Of a stretch of 20,733 nucleotides of DNA, positions 17,001 through 20,733 are shown one piece after another. Positions within the stretch are counted from its first letter, which is position 1. The number at the start of each line of letters is the position of its first letter. The notes below the pieces were generated by a model. That model saw only the letters and a program-made list of their open reading frames with translations, was not told where the DNA came from and ran no database searches. Source of the stretch: Candidatus Aerophobota bacterium (lineage in GTDB: Bacteria; Aerophobota; Aerophobia; Aerophobales; B3-G15); NCBI GenBank assembly GCA_030615365.1, contig JAUWZM010000048.1, positions 1-20,733 of the forward strand. Reading direction: 5' to 3'. The translations under genes and the position numbers were made by a program.

Positions 17001-18967
17001 AGGGAAATTAACGGTGGAGTAGTATCATCGTCTCCGGTTGAGATATCATAATATCTTACCTTTGTTCCGCTCGATTGATGCCATTTAATATATCCTCTCT
17101 GAAAATCAGCTCTTATTGTTCCATGTAAAAAGTAAGGCCAAGAATAATCATCGTTAATAGGAAATCCAAGTGAACTACCACTACCTCCTTCAGCGTGGTA
17201 TCTATCTGCAATAGCTTTAGCACCAGGTTGGTTGATGCCAATCACCCAGGTTTGATCTTCTTCTCTGAGCCAGTGAATTACTCCTCCTTCAAAAGCACTG
17301 TATCTTCCCGTAGTGTTGAAAGGAGGAGGCGATTGAGATGCTTCCTTTTCGTCTGTTACAGGGAACCCAAGCGAGCTTGCGATTCCACCTAATTGAGTGT
17401 ATCTTTTATCAATTGCCCCGTGAGTTTCAAAGGTTACGTTGGCATACTCTCCTGTTCGATGATAATACAGATGACCAAATTCAAAATCCTGAACTCTGCC
17501 TTGTGTATTAAGCCCTGGAGCACCAGATTGGCTTGCTTCATAGTCATCACTTGTGGGATACCCGAGATAACTAACAGGTGCGTCAGAACCTCCTAATCTG
17601 TACTTATATGTTGCCCAGATGGCTCCGTAAATTGCATAGACTTTGTCTTCGCCATCTCGCTTTACCATAGCTAGTTCATGGTTATCTTGCTTAAAATGCT
17701 GGATTAAGCCATTATTGCCCCAAGGGCGAACAGCACCAACCGCATTGCCAAATAAGTCATGGCCAGATTTACCCTCATAAGAGACTACTCTGTTAAAGCA
17801 GTCTACAAAAAGTTGAGGATTCGGAGCGCCCTGGCCAATATCTGGAGGGCGAACGTACTCAAATCTTATAGCGTCAACATTGCACTGAGCAGGGACATTA
17901 TCCACTCTCACAAATGAGCCTTTCTCTAAATAGAAGGTTCCTAGAGATACATCACGCCAACCAGTAACATTTTGATTAACAGTAACAGTAGCCGTAGTAA
18001 TTAATTCGTTGCCTGGGGTACAAATTTTATAAGTAACATTGGTTTGGTCTTTATCCCCATGAAAGACCACATGTATGTTATAGTTTCCCGCAACGAGGAG
18101 GTCAGGTTCCCATTTTGCCCAGTGTCCAGCTTTTGTTGGATAGTACCAGTCACCCCCATTATCCCAAGGCCCATAATACTCCCACCAGATTTGATTATTG
18201 ATATCATCCAACTGGACATTACCATTATCTACCACTACCGTGTATTGCCTATGTTGTTCACTTAAAGTTGGATTAAAGGTAATTATCCGCCCTTTATACC
18301 AACTTGAAAGGGTTGCGTAACTGAACTCTCGATTCTTACCGTTGGGATGGTTTGGCCAGTCTGGATAAGGATCATTTACATAGAATTTATCATCTGAATA
18401 ATCATTTGGTGTCCCCCCATCGTACCCTCTCAAGACGATGTAATGAGGGCGAGTGGGATCATTGTTGTAGTATATGTTAAGAATTAAAGGCCCCTTTTTT
18501 ATTTCACTTATTACTTCCGACTGAAAAGAGGCATTGCCACCGTAACTCTCCCCTCCCCATACTGAGTTCAAATATTGAGCTGCAGCTGTTGGACTTCTTA
18601 GTCCAGAATCGTCCCCGCTATAATATTCACGAAACTCTTCATCAACAATACTTAAACCTGGATCGGGTGATTTGAAGCTAACGTTCTTATAACCCTTTGC
18701 AGGTCCATGATAGCGATATCCCTGGATACCAGAATGATATACCTCAGGTACATCAATTCCACTATTAGGGAAATAGTACTGGAGGAGCATTGTTAGAGAA
18801 GTAGGAGCACAGGCTGAGTGGCCTATATAATGAGGATCATCAGCATAATCCAACTGAGATATGTAGGGGACTTCATAATCATATTTAGTAGCCTTTGCAA
18901 CTGGAATTATTGCAAAGCTGAAAATAATGAAGAACAATATAAGCAACAAAGATTTTCTTACACTCAT
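11024..18967 (-). CDS. Giant secreted multidomain protein with C39-like peptidase, LGFP and beta-helix domains
   Basis: 2647 residues. A signal peptide (1-26) leads into a C39-like cysteine peptidase (29-231) with catalytic candidates Cys53 (SACAPTSL), His175 (RPHYIVLRGYDGG) and Asp199 (YVNDP). A golvesin-like domain (240-372) and LGFP repeats (about 385-640; LGYPTSDDYEA, LGFPVTDEKEA, LGFPINDDY) follow. Then come Ig/Fn3-like domains (652-950) and two blocks of Ig-like plus right-handed beta-helix (953-1325 and 1402-1765). Next are PKD (1766-1855), Fn3-like (1859-2047), PKD (2048-2145), a dockerin-like segment (2152-2212), a beta-sandwich (2214-2348), two Ig-like domains (2352-2541) and a C-terminal DUF11 domain (2545-2647). 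It probably works on the cell surface, where the beta-helices could bind polysaccharide and LGFP repeats bind cell-wall glycan; the peptidase may process partners. The ribosome binding site AAGGAG is 5 nt before ATG. Confidence 0.9.
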   Translation of the reverse strand: MSVRKSLLLILFFIIFSFAIIPVAKATKYDYEVPYISQLDYADDPHYIGHSACAPTSLTMLLQYYFPNSGIDVPEVYHSGIQGYRYHGPAKGYKNVSFKSPDPGLSIVDEEFREYYSGDDSGLRSPTAAAQYLNSVWGGESYGGNASFQSEVISEIKKGPLILNIYYNNDPTRPHYIVLRGYDGGTPNDYSDDKFYVNDPYPDWPNHPNGKNREFSYATLSSWYKGRIITFNPTLSEQHRQYTVVVDNGNVQLDDINNQIWWEYYGPWDNGGDWYYPTKAGHWAKWEPDLLVAGNYNIHVVFHGDKDQTNVTYKICTPGNELITTATVTVNQNVTGWRDVSLGTFYLEKGSFVRVDNVPAQCNVDAIRFEYVRPPDIGQGAPNPQLFVDCFNRVVSYEGKSGHDLFGNAVGAVRPWGNNGLIQHFKQDNHELAMVKRDGEDKVYAIYGAIWATYKYRLGGSDAPVSYLGYPTSDDYEASQSGAPGLNTQGRVQDFEFGHLYYHRTGEYANVTFETHGAIDKRYTQLGGIASSLGFPVTDEKEASQSPPPFNTTGRYSAFEGGVIHWLREEDQTWVIGINQPGAKAIADRYHAEGGSGSSLGFPINDDYSWPYFLHGTIRADFQRGYIKWHQSSGTKVRYYDISTGDDDTTPPLISLGLSLNEGTSVKAGDLFEIDWSLYDNVAGKVLLDLYYTLDDWLSAEKINPSPIENDVKSTITDSYAWTVPDTDTNEAAIRVVAYDEAANAGYDYSATLTITSDYPVPPAPTLYNPQISGNNYTISWSKVNEADSYILQEDTSSSFPTPTNHYLTQTSKYFSNKPYDTTYYYRVCAVNDYGSGPWSSIESVTTQDTPPGEITNMNPSDGATGQPLDLTLSWSCTHPAGENLKYNVYFVAAETDNFHTNNIVSFGQTQTNYTLHDLPYNTTCSWGIEAIDETGQTRFSLMYHFTTIADTTSPTGAILINDGAATTDSYSVILNLSASDAESGVRDMRFSNDGSSWSLWKYYSDTWSNWSLTDSRYGGKYGQTIYTVYAQLRDEEGNVSPTYSDTIEKVEGTPGDIILNGEYYENIRDAMDAATQGDTIYVTEGVYTIYGKVAPPRFPSHSVGIVMKPGVTLMGAGADKTKIELQGGLYTIVDADNALLQGLTLVNTSSGVKYGVYSESSSFQVKNCIFQNSYGAIVVNNASNTEIFNNLIKNNKEGIRFWGTNDSIKIYNNTICDNNLGGICADDSAIIKNNIVAYNGIGIATDGTMPTIECNDVYSNFQGQYEENYQNIDDQTGINGNISSDPLLTGDYRLSSGSPCIDTGTNVSIPADGSPDMGAFEYNGVGTIQVISNRSDASFSIFGPQNYSGSGTDWSILNTPIGVYSICFTPIEGLYTPGYDAQVLMSNEIITFDGTYPQDATPPEGEISINYHEHSTVNSLVDIVLSFSDEVGGMGEGAKMKFSNDVFNWSPAEPYSSLKKNWDLTQYGGNSLSGVKTVHIKVSDALGNWVETPVTDTILYVPDRQILKVPAQYATIQAAIDAAADGDMVYVAPGTYEENITLKKGIRLQGAGPKKTILNSPVAGKEIVKGADNSMVDGFTINGRVGSPGDLSIVSNNVIILTWSYIKDRPIFRNNVFKNSKINITGNKAPKVIIENNTFVNGNSPIDLQSATPGTKVYIRNNIIANNDGWGICDSSIDKHTHIFSSFNNFWNNADGNYGGQNEDKISTVQDIDTDPLFQDADNGDFTLKNGSPSINSGHPDDRYNDPDGTRNDRGAYGGPRLNTPPQADFSVNPKTGDRGTEFNFDASASHDKECQNNDLYVRWDWENDGVYDTTFTKAKTATHQYSSLGTKTVKLEVKDEGGFVSDTTKELTVLNRPPNAPSNPSPANGSTDQPINTALSFSGEDPDPADTVTFDIYFGKSSNPPLVAENHPETTYNPGTLDCHTFYYWKVVAKDNHGDSSLSPTWSFITEVDPVPNPPANLSATTVSPTQIDLSWEDKSNNETGFKIERKTANPGTYSQIAIVYASNYSDTGISSKTTYQYRARSYNPSGNSLYSNEAGATTPNNPPLAQFTYEPDSDDGPHTGEPISFIDQSQDLDGTIVSCVWDFGDGTIPVSAQSPSHTYSYSPSIPIEGVSCSDILSTFTVQLTVIDDGPSPLPEITTTTILIYLDIYRSVANYHDANNLIDSSEILQAIVWWADIDDVPCTNKRTIPSSDILQMIVMWADITPLSSTFGAIGADEDLPPATAIRTITPKHIAPGETFEVTVQITANQDITGLLLDEDLVGYPEDWSSWQVTSIEDDGSSFSPGRVEWLWIDINQGETKTVTYQVTAPQTAATGEYSINGTLSSAGPSFSEVITGDTTFLIGINIPPQVTITSPASDDIVYGIIDIIASATDDAGIARVEFYRNSAFIASDATNSYSCSFDTTDVSDGTCTLSAIAYDIGGLSATDSIAVTVDNTDPEADITHPASGDTISGVIDIQGVAWDTNFDEYTLEYGTGTNPSSWTTITTSTTPVSHNALATWDTTSVENEVYTIKLTVSDAVGNSKENKLAVRVENLPNLVLTKAVDKIQANPNEILTYIIIYTNSGDIPAKNTVIIDVIPSNTTLYGTATGAGTTIDYYKTDGTPGWVSNPAGHTITKIRWTFNGDINPGVNGNFSFQVKIN

Positions 18968-18995
18968 CCCCTCTCCTTGTCAGCTGAACTCAACG

Positions 18996-19811
18996 TTACT
19001 TTACATAAATCATATTCATGAACTTATCAAGTTTTTCTAAATATACTTTATTTTTATCGAGGCAATTTTTGTATCCTTTTTGGAGACAAACAACATCATA
19101 GTCATCCCTACATTCACTTCTACAATTGAATTTTCTTTCAAAATCCCCTGTTATTACTAAAGTGGAATTGTGTCCAACATCAATGATAAAATTCCTTGTA
19201 TATCTGCAAATACCTGCTCCAGTGGGGCCAGTTGAACAAACGATATCATCTCTCATAATTCCCATTTGACCACTAGAAATTTGCAGATTATTACACTTCA
19301 ATACAACACGTGATTGACCAACATCAATAATAGCAGAATTATTCTTATTACAATTCATAAGATTTCGATGAGTGAAAAGTGTAACTTTTGTAGAATCATG
19401 AGGAAACAACCAAATTTCCGCCGCCTTTACTGGAGATTCAGATCGTACGAGGCGGTTCTCGAACTCTACATCTGCCTTATCTAGTTCTTTAATTTTTCCC
19501 CATTGTCTGGGGTATCTAAACTCAAATCCATACTCCTCATTCTTATAAACCTTCCAGTCAGAGGCACCTATTTCACTGGGTTCGCTGGGAGTAATTTCTG
19601 GAGTAAGTTGTTTTATTTTTTCAAGTAGAAGAGTAACACCCTGAGATTGTGGAAATTTTTCTTCAATTGCTTGTGTTGACTTATCAAATGGAGGAACTAC
19701 AGGTTCTTCTTGAGATTCGGTAAGTTTTTTCTCAATACAAATTCCAGCAGCAATTGCTGCCCCTATAAATATTATAATTAGAAGCATAATAAGTGAAGTT
19801 TTCTTTAGCAT
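18996..19811 (-). CDS. Anchored PsbP-like exported protein, cysteine-rich C-terminus
   Basis: 271 residues with an N-terminal hydrophobic helix (7-26) that serves as a signal anchor. A polar linker (27-80) follows, then a PsbP-like domain beginning DWKVYKNEEYGFEFRYP (85-101). The E-Y-G-F-x-F-x-Y-P pattern is common in small exported bacterial domains. The C-terminal half has eight cysteines, including C230, C234, C242 and C250 in a compact pattern, suggesting disulphides outside the cytoplasm. The function is unknown. It is the first gene of the secreted-protein operon, 28 nt before the giant gene, with only a weak ribosome binding site. A consensus promoter at 20064-20092 reads into it through a long leader. 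Confidence 0.75.
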   Translation of the reverse strand: MLKKTSLIMLLIIIFIGAAIAAGICIEKKLTESQEEPVVPPFDKSTQAIEEKFPQSQGVTLLLEKIKQLTPEITPSEPSEIGASDWKVYKNEEYGFEFRYPRQWGKIKELDKADVEFENRLVRSESPVKAAEIWLFPHDSTKVTLFTHRNLMNCNKNNSAIIDVGQSRVVLKCNNLQISSGQMGIMRDDIVCSTGPTGAGICRYTRNFIIDVGHNSTLVITGDFERKFNCRSECRDDYDVVCLQKGYKNCLDKNKVYLEKLDKFMNMIYVK

Positions 19812-19824
19812 ACATTTTGATTAA

Positions 19825-20070
19825 CCTAATTATATAGCGCCTCTGCTCGACCAACAGAGCCTTCAAATTTACAACTGGAGTTTCATAGAGAACACCTTGT
19901 GTAGATTTTCTAACAGCTATGGTAGGAGTTCTTTTGTTGTACCTATGCGATTTAACCAGGAATGTCAGGGAAGTATCTATGAAGGTTTGAAATCAGCTAT
20001 CTATACCACAGAAGAAGCACTCAAAGAAAAAACGTCATTGCATAACTTCTTTGTCTACTGTAAATTATAA
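19825..20070 (+). pseudogene. Possible gene remnant, open frame without clear start
   Basis: An 82-codon plus-strand frame, stop included, lies in the 341-bp gap between two minus-strand genes. It is open from just after a TAA at 19822 to TAA at 20068 and reads like protein (QGSIYEGLKSAIYTTEEALK, then EKTSLHNFFVYCKL). The first Met is two thirds of the way in from the open end's start region, and no ribosome binding site is visible. I do not recognise it. It could be the decayed 3' end of a transferred gene or transposase, or chance. It is antisense to the putative leader of the secreted-protein operon. Confidence 0.3.
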
Positions 20071-20092
20071 CAAGTTTTTAAGCTCATGTCAA
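20064..20092 (-). promoter_or_regulatory. Perfect consensus sigma-70 promoter for the secreted-protein operon
   Basis: On the minus strand, TTGACA (20087-20092) is followed by a 17-bp spacer and TATAAT (20064-20069). The predicted start is near 20057, about 245 nt before the ATG at 19811. No other strong promoter was seen before the giant gene, so it probably drives the operon down to 6024. Confidence 0.75.
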
Positions 20093-20152
20093 TTTTTAAG
20101 GGCATTTCATAAAAAGTTTGTGTCCGCTAAACTGCATAAAGATTCCTATTCA

Positions 20153-20497
20153 TTAATAACTTTTCAATTTTTCCTTGATTCTCAAATAAACCTTAATTAT
20201 CTTCCTTTTCTCATTTTTTGAAAGTTTCGGAATGTCCTTAAAAAGCTCCTTAAGAGCTTTTTCTTTTATTCCAAACTCCTCCAGCTTTGATTCTATTAGA
20301 AGGTCCTTTATTTCAGAAAAAGGGGTACCCAAAGCCTTTGCTATTTTCTTTAATCTTTTCTCTGAAGGGATAAATTTCCCTTTTTCAATATCAGCAATAT
20401 AGCTGTTAGTCCTATAACCCAGCCTATTTGCTAACTTTTGTTGGGAAATCCCCTTATTTTTCCTTATTTTTCTTAATTTTTGGCCGAATTTCACCAT
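20153..20497 (-). CDS. XRE-family helix-turn-helix regulator
   Basis: 114 residues with an N-terminal HTH_3 domain (about 5-60). It begins GQKLRKIRKNKGISQQKLAN (5-24), followed by the recognition helix region SYIADIEKGKFIPSEKRL and ALGTPFSEI. The C-terminal half (65-114) is helical and basic, and may mediate dimerisation. It probably represses its own locus or the divergent gene to its right, where several AAAGAT half-sites and a perfect inverted repeat overlap a promoter. Its own promoter is near-consensus and places the transcript start about 13 nt before the ATG, so it is almost leaderless and has no visible Shine-Dalgarno sequence. Such small XRE proteins accompany mobile elements and defence loci. 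Confidence 0.9.
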   Translation of the reverse strand: MVKFGQKLRKIRKNKGISQQKLANRLGYRTNSYIADIEKGKFIPSEKRLKKIAKALGTPFSEIKDLLIESKLEEFGIKEKALKELFKDIPKLSKNEKRKIIKVYLRIKEKLKSY

Positions 20498-20516
20498 ATA
20501 TTTAAGAATAATTTAC

Positions 20517-20545
20517 ATATTACTAATCACCATAACCCTTGTCAA
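20517..20545 (-). promoter_or_regulatory. Near-consensus promoter of the XRE regulator
   Basis: On the minus strand, TTGACA (20540-20545), a 17-bp spacer and TAATAT (20517-20522) give a predicted start close to 20510. That leaves a leader of only about 13 nt before the start codon. Confidence 0.7.
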
Positions 20546-20593
20546 CCAACTTTTGCACGAAAATTTTTTAACAGTCAAAAATGTCTATTTTCT

Positions 20594-20679
20594 GAAAGAT
20601 TTTCAGTGATAAAACTATATAAATCTTTCGGTATTTCTTATTGACTTTTATCTTTATTTGTGTTAAAATAAAGATAAAA
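20594..20679. promoter_or_regulatory. Candidate operator: two inverted pairs of AAAGAT half-sites
   Basis: GAAAGATTT (20594-20602) pairs with AAATCTTTC (20621-20629) across 18 nt. TTTTATCTTTATTT (20646-20659) pairs perfectly with 20666-20679 across 6 nt. All four half-sites share AAAGAT or its complement. The second pair covers the spacer and -10 of the rightward promoter, as expected for repression. Confidence 0.6.
20641..20669 (+). promoter_or_regulatory. Rightward promoter with extended -10
   Basis: TTGACT (20641-20646), a 17-bp spacer and TAAAAT (20664-20669), with TG one base before the -10 (extended -10). Transcription should begin near 20676, just before a strong ribosome binding site. 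It diverges from the XRE regulator. Confidence 0.7.
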
Positions 20680-20692
20680 GGAGGAGAAAAAA

Positions 20693-20733
20693 ATGCCTTA
20701 TCGATCAATAAATACCGAAAGAAAAGTAAAGCT
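20693..20733 (+). CDS. Start of a truncated gene, product unknown
   Basis: ATG at 20693 follows AGGAGG (20679-20684) at an 8-nt spacing and a strong promoter. Only 13 complete codons are present (MPYRSINTERKVK), and the gene runs off the window. Its likely control by the XRE regulator is inferred from the overlapping inverted repeat. No function can be assigned. Confidence 0.6.
   Translation, partial: MPYRSINTERKVK

Overview
The window looks like part of an AT-rich genome from an uncultured, Gram-negative-type bacterium. The main evidence is a PorV/PorQ-family outer-membrane protein, FlgD-like C-terminal domains, DUF11 domains and very large Fn3/PKD/beta-helix secreted proteins. This mix is familiar from candidate phyla such as Omnitrophota, Desantisbacteria or Poribacteria, but the lineage is inferred from style only. 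No rRNA, tRNA or CRISPR array was seen.

Region 1 (1-136) holds two divergently oriented arrays of a roughly 23-bp repeat. They resemble the multi-repeat ends of IS21-family insertion sequences, so the window probably starts at an insertion-sequence edge.

Region 2 (173-5822) is an accessory block. On the minus strand, from 3884 down to 173, lie: a TraD/HerA-like DNA-transfer ATPase split by an in-frame TAG; a DUF5678 protein with a retropepsin-like aspartic protease; a membrane PH-domain protein; a second DUF5678-protease pair with its own promoter and a G9 tract at its ribosome binding site; and a protein with two predicted zinc ribbons. Divergent on the plus strand are a Cas4/RecB-like nuclease with a probable Fe-S cluster and a cysteine-rich partner whose 5' end is frame-disrupted. 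A strong hairpin terminator follows. The duplicated DUF5678-protease pair is the best candidate for an undescribed system.

Region 3 (6024-20092) appears to be one long minus-strand transcription unit for exported proteins, read from a perfect consensus promoter (TTGACA-17-TATAAT, 20064-20092). In order it encodes an anchored PsbP-like protein, a 2647-residue multidomain protein (C39 peptidase, golvesin-like, LGFP, Ig/Fn3, two beta-helices, PKD, dockerin-like, DUF11), a DUF11 protein, an 805-residue Ig protein with a FlgD-like C-terminus, a small proline/glutamate-tailed membrane protein and a PorV/PorQ-family protein. I infer a cell-surface or secreted assembly, possibly exported by a type IX-like route.

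Region 4 (20153-20733) is a regulatory locus. An XRE-family repressor gene with a near-consensus promoter diverges from a truncated gene. The truncated gene's promoter is overlapped by a perfect 14-bp-arm inverted repeat that is a good operator candidate.
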